From assembly GCA_965243385.1 (NCBI GenBank), contig CBDEUV010000002.1, forward strand, positions 3,968,001 through 4,032,000: DNA of 64,000 nucleotides. The letters are read 5' to 3'. The notes under the pieces are model-generated. The model did no database searches. It was not told where the DNA came from and saw nothing but the letters and a program-made list of their open reading frames with translations. Positions 41,214 through 49,457 of the stretch are shown here, piece after piece. The stretch comes from JANSYA01 sp965243385. Lineage in GTDB: Bacteria; Spirochaetota; Leptospiria; Leptospirales; Leptonemataceae. Within the stretch, counting starts at the first letter, position 1; every line of letters starts with the position of its first letter. Position numbers and translations under genes: made by a program.

Positions 41214-41690
41214 ATGCAGAGTAAATCGAAAATACGCGCGAAGAAGGCGCTGCGCACAAGTATCGCGCCCGCGCTAACGCTCACGATCGCTTTCGCCTTC
41301 GCGGCCTGCGAGCCGGCGGCCCGCGAAACGGCGGCCGGCACGGTTGAGATTCGCGTCGAGCTGCCGTCCGGCGATACCCGCGAATATTCGGCCGCGGTCG
41401 AAGCCAATGCGACCATGCTGAACGCGATGGAGGTCCTGCGCGAAAGCGGTGGCCCTGGCTTCGGCGCCCGGGGCGCGGGCGAAGAGACGTTGATCGACGA
41501 AATCGCGGGGGTGAAGAACGGAAACCCCGACGGCCCGTACTGGGTCTACGCCGTCAATGGCCGTCTGGCCGATCGCGGAGTGGGCCGCCTGCGGGTGGGC
41601 GACGGCGATCGTGTGCGCTGGTGCTATACGAAATACGAAGAACGCCAGCGTTGTGGCGAGGATTCGCAGGCGAAAGCGAACGATTCGTAA
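41214..41690 (+). CDS. DUF4430 lipoprotein (transcobalamin-like domain)
   Basis: 158 aa from the ATG at 41214, 6 bp after GGAGGAG. Lipobox FAFAACEP. The mature part (about 50-150) matches the DUF4430 / transcobalamin C-terminal-like fold: YWVYAVNGRLADRGVGRLRVGDGDRVRWCY. Such domains bind cobalamin or join B12 uptake systems, in line with the riboswitch at the head of the locus. Confidence 0.82.
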   Translation: MQSKSKIRAKKALRTSIAPALTLTIAFAFAACEPAARETAAGTVEIRVELPSGDTREYSAAVEANATMLNAMEVLRESGGPGFGARGAGEETLIDEIAGVKNGNPDGPYWVYAVNGRLADRGVGRLRVGDGDRVRWCYTKYEERQRCGEDSQAKANDS

Positions 41691-41742
41691 GCTTGACTTA
41701 AAATTATATTCAGGATTTTTGTTACAACAGGGGAATAAACAA

Positions 41743-42393
41743 ATGAACCATCTAAATTCAAACGGGCCGCACGGGTTTGCGGCCGGCAGTGATGCAAAAA
41801 AGACATTTCTGCTTACGGCGACGATGTTGGTCGCCGTGATCGTGGTCGGTCGTCTTTTGCCGCACGCGGCGAATTTTGCGCCCGCGGTCGCGGCGGGTTT
41901 GCTGGCCGGTTTCGTTTTCCGTTCGCGGCTGAACGCGATGGCCGTCGTGCTGGTCGGAATGCTCTTGAGCGATATCGTAATCGGCTATGAGTCTCTGGGG
42001 ATGCGCGCGGTTGTCTACGCTTCTCTCGGCCTGCCGGTCGTGTTCGGCGGAATGCTGCAGAAGTGGCATAATCGGGCGATGCAAAAGCAGGAGCCGGTCG
42101 ACGCGAAATCGCGTTTTCGATTCGCTGCCGCCATCGGTGGCTCCAGTCTGGCGTCTTCGATTGTCTTTTTTATTACGACGAATTTCGCCGTGTGGGCTCA
42201 GGGCGCGATGTACGAACTGAGCTGGTCGGGCCTCGCACTGTGTTACGTGAACGCGATTCCGTTCTTTCGTAACGCGGTGGCCGGCGACTTGATCTATTCA
42301 GGCGTATTCTTCGGAGCCCTTGCAGCTCTGCGCTATTTTGCCAGCGCTGCTGTGAACCCGGCGATAGCCGGGAGCGCGGCGAAACTCAGATAA
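41743..42393 (+). CDS. DUF6580-like integral membrane protein, possible ECF S-component
   Basis: A 216-aa protein with about six membrane helices. PHAANFAPAVAAGLLAGF, FFITTNFAVWAQG and CYVNAIPFFRNAVAGDL are characteristic of the DUF6580 family, which resembles substrate-binding S-components of ECF transporters. It is the last gene of the B12 locus, so inner-membrane passage of corrinoid is a fair guess. Its 3' end overlaps convergent cobS by 61 bp. Confidence 0.75.
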   Translation: MNHLNSNGPHGFAAGSDAKKTFLLTATMLVAVIVVGRLLPHAANFAPAVAAGLLAGFVFRSRLNAMAVVLVGMLLSDIVIGYESLGMRAVVYASLGLPVVFGGMLQKWHNRAMQKQEPVDAKSRFRFAAAIGGSSLASSIVFFITTNFAVWAQGAMYELSWSGLALCYVNAIPFFRNAVAGDLIYSGVFFGALAALRYFASAAVNPAIAGSAAKLR

Positions 42394-43154
42394 ATCGTCG
42401 TTTCGAAAATCTGCTGGGCGGCTCCCAGGCAATCGCCGGTGTAACCGCCCAGCGTGCGCAGAAGTACTCGACGAAACACCAAATACGCGCCGGACAGCAG
42501 CAATGGAATGGCCAGGAGCGCGAGCGGTTCCAGAAAATAAAGACCGGCGAAGCCGAGCGCGCCTGCCGCCAGTAGTCCGCCCGGCATGAGGTCGCTGCCG
42601 CTCATGTCGGTAATCGTGGGTTTGATTCCGCTCGCCTGAGCGCCCCCGGCCGTGGCCTGCGAAGCTTCGGTGGTCGAATACTCGATATCGAAAACGTAAA
42701 TTGCGCTCAGAAAGCGGCTTACGCTGTGTCCCACCAGCAGCGCGATCGCAATAAATTCCGGAGCGATGGCCGCGAGTCCTGCGAAACGCAGCAGGAGCAG
42801 CAGAATCGCGCCGGTCGCTCCGGCCGGCCCCATTCGCGAGTTCCGCATTGCCTCGAGCTTTTGCGCGCGACCGCCCGGCGCATGCATGCCGTCGCAGAAG
42901 TCGGCGAAACCGTCTTCGTGAAAGCAACCCGTGACGACCGCCGTCGCGAGCAAACTCAGACAGACGGCGACCGGCACCGGCAGCGCGCTTTCTGCCGCCA
43001 GAAAAATCAGCGCTCCCAGGCCGCCGACCAGCAGGCCGACCAGCGACGAATACCGCAGGATGCGCTGAAAGTACTCGGGCCGGAATTCGAAGGCCGGCAC
43101 GGGCAGGATCGTATAAAACTGGATCGCCGTAAGTACCGTGCGAATTTCGCGCAC
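42333..43154 (-). CDS. cobS: Adenosylcobinamide-GDP ribazoletransferase (cobalamin synthase)
   Basis: A 273-aa polytopic membrane enzyme with the CobS motifs FHEDGFADFCDGM (about 77-89) and GGYTGDCLGA (about 238-247). It joins adenosylcobinamide-GDP to alpha-ribazole in the last steps of B12 synthesis or salvage. It starts with GTG, 7 bp after the Kef gene stop region on the same strand, and faces the B12 uptake locus tail to tail. Confidence 0.92.
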   Translation of the reverse strand: MREIRTVLTAIQFYTILPVPAFEFRPEYFQRILRYSSLVGLLVGGLGALIFLAAESALPVPVAVCLSLLATAVVTGCFHEDGFADFCDGMHAPGGRAQKLEAMRNSRMGPAGATGAILLLLLRFAGLAAIAPEFIAIALLVGHSVSRFLSAIYVFDIEYSTTEASQATAGGAQASGIKPTITDMSGSDLMPGGLLAAGALGFAGLYFLEPLALLAIPLLLSGAYLVFRRVLLRTLGGYTGDCLGAAQQIFETTIYLSFAALPAIAGFTAALAK

Positions 43155-43160
43155 CGGATT

Positions 43161-45152
43161 TTACCCCGCTTCGCGATCCGCCGCGCGCTTGTGCGGCGAT
43201 GCGGATTCGAAAGAATGATCGGTGCGATAAGCTCCGCGATCTTCCAGGTCCGCGCGCAGCACGCGTTCCAGGTCTTCGCCGCGTCGGCGGGCCATCAATA
43301 CGTAGCTGGCGTCGTCGCGGAAAACCGGCGCGAGCTCTCGGAGATTTTTTTCGTCCAGGCTTTTGAAATTCATCGCCGCCCGGTGGGACTGATGCGCCCG
43401 AAAACCCATCGCCTGCAGGGCCTGGACGCCCATGTCCAGAGCCGAACTGAAAGTCTCGCGAAATACATCATGCGCCCCGGCTTCGTGCAATTCGTAAGCG
43501 TGACGGCGATCGTAAGCCCGCGCCAGAATTTTCAGATGCGGGAAATGCTGGCGCACGGTTTGCACCAATTCGACCGCTCGTTCGCGTTCTTCGATCGCGA
43601 CGATCAGCAGTTTCGCGGTTTCCGCGCCCGCCGAATGCAGAAGGTCCATGCGCGTCGCTTCGCCGTAAAACACCTTCTGGCCGAATTTGCGCAGCAGCTC
43701 GATCTGGGCGGGGTCGTGATCCAGGACCACTGTTTCGATGCCGTTCGCCCGCAGCAGTCGCCCCACGATCTGCCCGAAGCGACCGAAGCCGGCGATGATG
43801 ACCGACTGCTGTTCGTCGATCGTATCCGCCTCGTCGTCGTCCAACTCGCCGCCGCGCGCCGCGAAGAGCGGTTGCACCAGCCGATCGTTGATGATCATCA
43901 GCACCGGAGTCAACGCCATACTGATCGCCACGACCGCCATCAGCTGCGCGATGAGCGCATCCGGAAGCACCTGGCTTGCGGCCGCGAACGAAAACAAAAC
44001 GAAGGCGAATTCGCCGCCCTGGGCGAGCGAAAACGAGAACATCAAATTCTGGCTGTGGGTCATCCCGAAGACCCGACCGAGCACGATCAGGACCACGAAT
44101 TTCAAAACGATCAGACCCGCGACGAGCCCGAGGATCAGTCCGGGTTGAGTGAAGAGCAGATCGAAGTCGATGCTTGCGCCGACGGCTATAAAAAAGAGGC
44201 CCAGCAATAAACCCTTGAAAGGCTCGATGTCGGTTTCCAGTTCGTGGCGGTATTCGCTTTCTGCCAGGACCACGCCGGCCACAAAGGTACCGAGCGCCGG
44301 CGAAAGTCCGATGGCCTGCATGGCGACCGCGATGCCGACTACCAGCAGGAGGGCGGTCGCTGTGAAAATCTCGCGCAGCTTTACCGCCGCGATAATGCGA
44401 AAGACCGGTCGCACCAGAAAACGTCCCATAAAGACGATGCCTCCGACGCCCGCCAGAACGATAATCGCCTGTAGATAGCCGGGCAGTCCGGCGATCAGGC
44501 TGCCGGAGCTGTGACCGTGATCATCGCCTTCGCCATGTCCTCCACCGTGTCCTTCGCCGGCGGCTTCGTTCAGGGCCTGGCCGGTCGCGTCGGCCGGAGA
44601 CTGAATCGCTTCGGCGACCTCGGGTACGGACATCGCAAGCAGAGGCATGACTGCCAGCATGGGAATCACCGCGATATCCTGGAAAAGCAGGACCGAAAAG
44701 CTCGACTGGCCGCCCGGAGTTTTCAGTAATCCTTTCTCGCCGAGACTTTGCAGTACGATCGCGGTCGAAGAGAGCGCGAAGGTCATACCGATCGCGGTGG
44801 ACATTTTCCAGTCCAGTCCCGCCGCGAAAAAACACAGTCCGCCGATCAGTGTGCCGGTGATCAGTACCTGGCAGCCGCCGAGACCCAGAATCGGCGCGCG
44901 CATGCGCCAGAGCAGCGCGGGTTGCAACTCCAGGCCGATGAGAAAGAGCATCATCACGACGCCGAATTCGGCGAAGTGCATCACGTCGGTTTTCTCTTCG
45001 CCGATCAGTCCCAGCACGAACGGCCCGATAACGATGCCCGCGATCAAATAGCCGAGCACGGAACCCAGCCCCAGCCGTTTGGCCAGCGGCACGGAGACGA
45101 CCGCCGCCGTCAGATAGATGAATGCCTGGAATAAAAAACTATCGGTGCTCAT
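43161..45152 (-). CDS. Kef-type potassium/proton antiporter with TrkA-N domain
   Basis: About 663 aa from the ATG at 45152, which overlaps the upstream oxidoreductase stop (ATGA). CPA2 antiporter domain (about 1-400; LGYLIAGIVIGPFVLGL, GLELQPALLW, LFFIAVGASIDFDLL) and an NAD-binding TrkA-N domain (about 425-550; IIAGFGRFGQIVGRLLRANG). A His/Gly-rich loop (GEGHGGGHGEGDDHGHSSG) is inserted near residue 215, which might bind metal. With the adjacent KefF/G-like protein it forms a glutathione- or electrophile-gated potassium efflux system. Confidence 0.88.
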   Translation of the reverse strand: MSTDSFLFQAFIYLTAAVVSVPLAKRLGLGSVLGYLIAGIVIGPFVLGLIGEEKTDVMHFAEFGVVMMLFLIGLELQPALLWRMRAPILGLGGCQVLITGTLIGGLCFFAAGLDWKMSTAIGMTFALSSTAIVLQSLGEKGLLKTPGGQSSFSVLLFQDIAVIPMLAVMPLLAMSVPEVAEAIQSPADATGQALNEAAGEGHGGGHGEGDDHGHSSGSLIAGLPGYLQAIIVLAGVGGIVFMGRFLVRPVFRIIAAVKLREIFTATALLLVVGIAVAMQAIGLSPALGTFVAGVVLAESEYRHELETDIEPFKGLLLGLFFIAVGASIDFDLLFTQPGLILGLVAGLIVLKFVVLIVLGRVFGMTHSQNLMFSFSLAQGGEFAFVLFSFAAASQVLPDALIAQLMAVVAISMALTPVLMIINDRLVQPLFAARGGELDDDEADTIDEQQSVIIAGFGRFGQIVGRLLRANGIETVVLDHDPAQIELLRKFGQKVFYGEATRMDLLHSAGAETAKLLIVAIEERERAVELVQTVRQHFPHLKILARAYDRRHAYELHEAGAHDVFRETFSSALDMGVQALQAMGFRAHQSHRAAMNFKSLDEKNLRELAPVFRDDASYVLMARRRGEDLERVLRADLEDRGAYRTDHSFESASPHKRAADREAG

Positions 45153-45826
45153 GCGCGCTCCTTTTCGTTGAGTGCCGCGAGGCCTTCGACATATTCGTTC
45201 ATGCATACCGTTTCGGTGACATCGCTGGCGGCGAAGGCCCGGGCCTCTTCGTCGGTGAGCTCGCCGTCGCGCAGGGCTTCCAGAAGCCGGCGATAGGCCA
45301 GTGCGTGGTTGTCGGCTTCGTACGCTTCCATGCGGTGAGTGCCGTGCACGACGTACGGCGGCAAATAGATCATACCGCAGAGGCTGGCCATGCGATCGAA
45401 GGGCACCAGCAGCTGTCGCATGGAATAGCGATTGATGCCCTTCGCGGTGTAGGAATCCTTGCTGCCGCCGGTTGTCGTAACGTTGATCAGCAACTTGCCC
45501 CGAAGCGCGTCGCCGCCTTCCCCGTACGCGAAACCGAACTGCAGTACGAGATCCTGCCATTCCTTTAGAATCGCCGGCGTGCTATACCAGAAGAACGGAT
45601 GCTGCATGACGATTACGTCATGACTCTCCAGCAGCTCCTGTTCGCGGGCCACGTCGATCATCATTCCCGGATAGTTTTCGTACAGATCGTGAAAGGTGAC
45701 GCCCGACAGATGTTCAACGGGCAGCAAGAGGCGTCTGTTGATTCGAGATTTTTCGAGAGCGGGATGCGCGAACAATATCAGTATTCGTCGAACGGCGTTC
45801 TTTTTCGCGGCTGAGTCGGAGGGCAT
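45149..45826 (-). CDS. KefF/KefG-like flavodoxin-fold oxidoreductase
   Basis: About 225 aa from an internal ATG (MPSDSAAKKNAVRRILILFAHP). The flavodoxin-2 fold shows in ILFAHPALEKSRINR, QHPFFWYSTPAILKEW and the TTTGGSKDSY loop. Such proteins are cytoplasmic ancillary subunits that activate Kef antiporters and reduce quinones or electrophiles. Translationally coupled to the antiporter gene. Confidence 0.87.
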   Translation of the reverse strand: MPSDSAAKKNAVRRILILFAHPALEKSRINRRLLLPVEHLSGVTFHDLYENYPGMMIDVAREQELLESHDVIVMQHPFFWYSTPAILKEWQDLVLQFGFAYGEGGDALRGKLLINVTTTGGSKDSYTAKGINRYSMRQLLVPFDRMASLCGMIYLPPYVVHGTHRMEAYEADNHALAYRRLLEALRDGELTDEEARAFAASDVTETVCMNEYVEGLAALNEKERA

Positions 45827-45959
45827 AGCAACAATCAGTCCAGACCCGGCCGGGGTGCAATCAGAAAACGCCGGCCCAGGCCAGGGCGGGAGCGCGATCG
45901 ACGGTGATACCCCTGGAAATCCTGCTTGCCAGCCATCGGGCGCGATTTGTGCTCTCCGT

Positions 45960-47998
45960 ATGTCTTCTAAATATCCACATTTATTGGCCCCCCTTGATCT
46001 GGGTTTTACGCAACTGCGCAACCGGGTGCTGATGGGTTCTATGCACACGGGTCTCGAAGAGGCCGAAAACGGCTACGAGCGCATGGCCGCGTTCTACGGC
46101 GAACGGGCCCGGGGCGGCGTCGGCCTGATCGTAACCGGCGGCATCGCGCCGAACGAGGCCGGACGGGTGCACGAACACGGCAGCATTATGGTCGACCAGG
46201 CGGAGGCTTTGCGCCATCGTCCGGTTACCAAAGCCGTGCACGACGAAGGCGGAAAGATCGCCATGCAGATTCTGCACACCGGTCGCTACGGCTATCACAA
46301 GCAGTCGGTCGGCGCGTCGGAAATTCGCGCGCCGATCAACGTCATGCGTCCGCACAAGCTGAGCCACGACGAAGTGCTCGCGACCATCCGGGACTTCGCG
46401 AATTGCGCGGCGCTCGCGCGCGAAGCCGGCTACGACGGCGTCGAAATCATGGGATCGGAAGGTTATCTGATCAATCAGTTTATCGCCCCGCGCACGAACA
46501 ACCGCGACGACGACTGGGGCGGTTCATTCGAGAATCGCATTCGCTTTCCGCTGGAGATCATCAAAGCCGTGCGCGAAAAATGCGGACCGGATTTCATTAT
46601 CATCTATCGCCTGTCCATGCTCGATCTGGTCGATGACGCGAGCGATTTAGAACAGGCCGTGCAGCTCGCCGTCGAGGTCGAGAAGGCCGGCGCGACGATT
46701 ATCAATACCGGAATCGGCTGGCACGAAGCGCGCATTCCGACTATCGCCATGATGGTGCCGCGGGCCGGCTTTACCTGGGTGACCGCGACGATGAAAGAGG
46801 CGCTCGGCGACCGCGTAAAGATTCCGCTGGTAACTTCCAATCGCATCAACACTCCCGAAATCGCCGAGATGGTGCTCGCACGCGGCGACGCCGATATGGT
46901 ATCGATGGCGAGGCCCTTTCTGCGGATTCGGATTTCGTTCTGAAAGCCGCGGAAGGCCGCTCCGAAGAGATCAATACCTGCATCGCCTGTAATCAGGCCT
47001 GTCTGGACCATACCTTCGTCGGCAAGGTGTGCAGCTGTCTGGTGAATCCGCGGGCGTGCCACGAAACCGAACTGAATATGACTCCGGCGAAAACGAAAAA
47101 GAAAATCGCCGTTGTCGGCGCGGGTCCCGGAGGCCTGTCCTGCGCTACCGCCGCGGCCGAGTGCGGTCACGACGTCACGCTTTTTGAAGCCGCGGCCGAC
47201 ATCGGCGGCCAGCTGAATATCGCGCGTCGCATTCCCGGCAAGGCGGAGTTCAACGAGACTCTGCGCTACTTCGGTAATATGATCAAGAAATTCGGCGTCA
47301 ATCTCAAGCTCAACCATCGCGTTACTGCCGACGAACTGCTCGCCGGCGGCTTCGACGAAGTCGTGCTCGCGACGGGCGTCACGCCGCGCATTCCGGATAT
47401 GCCCGGTATCGATCACGAAAAGGTGCTCACCTACGTCGACGTCGTGCTGCACGGCAAAAAGGTCGGTCAGAAAGTCGCGGTGATGGGCGCTGGCGGAATC
47501 GGCTACGATGTGTCGGTGTATCTGTCCGACTTCGGCGACGATTCGCACGAAAATCACAAAACCTTCGCCGCGGAGTGGGGCATCGATACCAGCATGCAGG
47601 TCACCGGCGGTCTGATTCCGGATCACGAGCCGGAAAAATCGAAACGCGAAATCACCTTACTCAAGCGCAGCAAAAACAAATTCGGCGCGACTCTCGGCAA
47701 GACCACCGGTTGGATTCATAAGACCACGATCAACCAGCGCGGCATCGAGCAGATCGGCGGCGTCAGCTACGAAAAAATCGACGATCAGGGCCTGCATATC
47801 AATGTGAAGGGCGAAAACAAAGTGATCGAAGCCGACAACGTCGTGATCTGCGCGGGACAAAATCCGAATCGCGAGCTGGTCGACGCGCTCGAGAAAGGCG
47901 GCGCCAAAGTGCATTTGATCGGCGGCGCGGACGAGGCCTCCGAGCTCGACGCCAAACGCGCGATCGATCAGGGCGCGCGGCTTGCCGTCACATTTTAA
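45960..47998 (+). pseudogene. fadH: 2,4-dienoyl-CoA reductase (FadH-like), frameshifted
   Basis: Two overlapping frames make one FadH-type protein of about 680 aa. The first (45960-46943) is the FMN barrel (GSMHTGLEE, HTGRYGYH, GYLINQFIAPRTN). It derails at ARPFLRI near 46920; restoring one G there gives ARPFLADSDFVLKAAEG and joins to the second part. That carries the 4Fe-4S cysteines (CIACNQACLDH ... CSC), an FAD site (VVGAGPGGLSC) and an NADPH site (VMGAGGIGYD). The break is a single-base deletion, either a real mutation or a sequencing error. Everything else is intact. Confidence 0.85.
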
Positions 47999-48004
47999 AA
48001 GACG

Positions 48005-48085
48005 ATGGTTCGGCAAGGTGGGACCTTGCCGTCACATTTTAGTAAAGATTATGGTGCGGCAAGGTAAGACCTTGCCGTTATATTC
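48005..48085. repeat. Two copies of a GGCAAGGT/ACCTTGCC hairpin unit
   Basis: Copies at about 48010-48040 and 48057-48082 read CGGCAAGGTggGACCTTGCCGT with TTA/ACATTTTA-like flanks, and a partial copy overlaps the fadH stop (GCTTGCCGTCACATTTTA). Each forms an 8-bp hairpin. They look like a small interspersed intergenic repeat. Confidence 0.65.
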
Positions 48086-48093
48086 CAATGAAA

Positions 48094-48282
48094 GGCCACG
48101 GATGGCACCGATTACACGGATTGGAAATGTGCCTTTTGGACTCTATTTGCCGGCGGTTTCGCTTAGAGCTTTTCTTCTGATTGTATACTTCCTGAGGGTT
48201 TAGCCTGGAAGCCGCGCTGAGAAAAAACAGGCCTCGGAAGATCGAATCCATCCGTGAAATCCGTGCCATCCGTGGCTAAAAG
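48094..48282. repeat. Inverted pair of ATCCGTG-type interspersed repeats
   Basis: GCCACGGATGGCACCGATTA at about 48095 and the converse ATCCGTGCCATCCGTGGC at about 48256 face each other across 140 bp that contains no gene. The same kind of short ATCCGTG repeat is widespread in intergenic DNA of several phyla. Confidence 0.55.
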
Positions 48283-48296
48283 AACCGTGGCCGCGC

Positions 48297-48632
48297 TCAG
48301 GCCTCCGCGGCGAGTTCCGCTTCGGATTCGATAAACTGAAAATAGTCTTCGAGATGCGTAAGGCGCATGATCGTTCGAACGGCGTCGCGGACAGCCATGA
48401 GTTGAAGCTCGCCGCTCTTTTCTTTCTGCGATTTCAGCACGTGCGCGATCAGCGCGATGCCCGAGGAATCCAGGTGTTCGACTTCAGCCAGATCTATGAC
48501 CAGCGAGCCCGCCTCGGGATCACTCAAAACCGTTTCCAGATCCGCTTTGGTCGCCGCGTAGTTTTGAAAATTCAGCTGGCCGGATAGTATTACAATCTGG
48601 TGTTTGCCGAGTCGGCGAGTGCTCAATGCCAT
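48297..48632 (-). CDS. STAS-domain anti-sigma factor antagonist
   Basis: About 111 aa from the ATG at 48632; the frame is open to 48680 but the extension looks non-conserved. Single STAS domain with canonical phospho-site HLDSSGIALIAHV (Ser about 60) and VRTIMRLTHLEDYF at the C-terminus. Cytosolic partner-switch protein of the SpoIIAA/RsbV type. Its kinase is not in the window. Confidence 0.87.
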   Translation of the reverse strand: MALSTRRLGKHQIVILSGQLNFQNYAATKADLETVLSDPEAGSLVIDLAEVEHLDSSGIALIAHVLKSQKEKSGELQLMAVRDAVRTIMRLTHLEDYFQFIESEAELAAEA

Positions 48633-48739
48633 CGCTTGTATCCTGTCGTCTGTTGCGCGGGTGTCCGCCGCAATAGACAATAGGACGCGAGAATCCGGAA
48701 ATATCCTGGGGATTTTCCAGGCCCGGGTTCATAAATAAT

Positions 48740-49354
48740 CTAAATCACATAAAAGAAAATCGAGATATAGTGGCAGGCCGCCGCGGCCATGATAAAGAAA
48801 TGCCAGATCTCGTGGTTCCGGGGGATGCGATCGTACAGAAAAAAGAAGGCTCCGGCGGAATAAACCACGCCCCCTGCCACGAGCCAGGCGAATCCGGCGG
48901 GGGGCAGGGCGGCCCGAATCCCCGCGAAGTCGATGGCGATCGTCCAGCCGCAGATCAAATAAAACATCGTCGAAACGAAATTCCAGCGATCGCCGAACAC
49001 GCTTTTGAATACGATTCCGATCGCGGCGAGACTCCAGACCAGCGCGAAGATCGTCCAGCCGCTCGTGTCGCGCAGGGTCACCAGGCAATACGGCGTATAG
49101 GTTCCCGCGATCAACAGAAAGATCGCGACGTGATCGAAGACCTGAAAGACTTTTTTGGGCCCGCCGCGAAAGCTGTGATACAGCGTGGAAAAGAGAAACA
49201 TTAAGAACAGGCACAGGCCGTAAACGACGGCGCTTACGATCTTATACCCGTCGCCGGTGAGGCTCGCGAAGACGATCAGAACGATCCAGCCTCCCAGGGC
49301 CACGCTCGCGCCCACCAGATGCGATATCGAATTGATCTTTTCGCCTTTGTACAT
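48740..49354 (-). CDS. Haemolysin III family membrane protein
   Basis: 204 aa with seven hydrophobic segments. The HlyIII/PAQR signature shows in NSISHLVGA, FSTLYHSF (conserved Ser/His) and the C-terminal EIWHFFIMAAAACHY (metal-binding His residues). Members are putative zinc-dependent amide hydrolases; physiological role is unclear. Confidence 0.9.
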   Translation of the reverse strand: MYKGEKINSISHLVGASVALGGWIVLIVFASLTGDGYKIVSAVVYGLCLFLMFLFSTLYHSFRGGPKKVFQVFDHVAIFLLIAGTYTPYCLVTLRDTSGWTIFALVWSLAAIGIVFKSVFGDRWNFVSTMFYLICGWTIAIDFAGIRAALPPAGFAWLVAGGVVYSAGAFFFLYDRIPRNHEIWHFFIMAAAACHYISIFFYVI

Positions 49355-49457
49355 GGAATGTAGAATATTACAGAACCGATGGAAATGACAAGTTCAAATG
49401 CCGCTGCGTGCGTGAATTCAGTAGACCCAATGACGGCTTTGCTCATACTTCGCACAT

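Noticed and set aside
42726..44210. 494-codon plus-strand frame
   Set aside because: It is antisense to cobS and the Kef antiporter, rich in Arg/Gln/His, typical of a shadow frame in GC-rich DNA.
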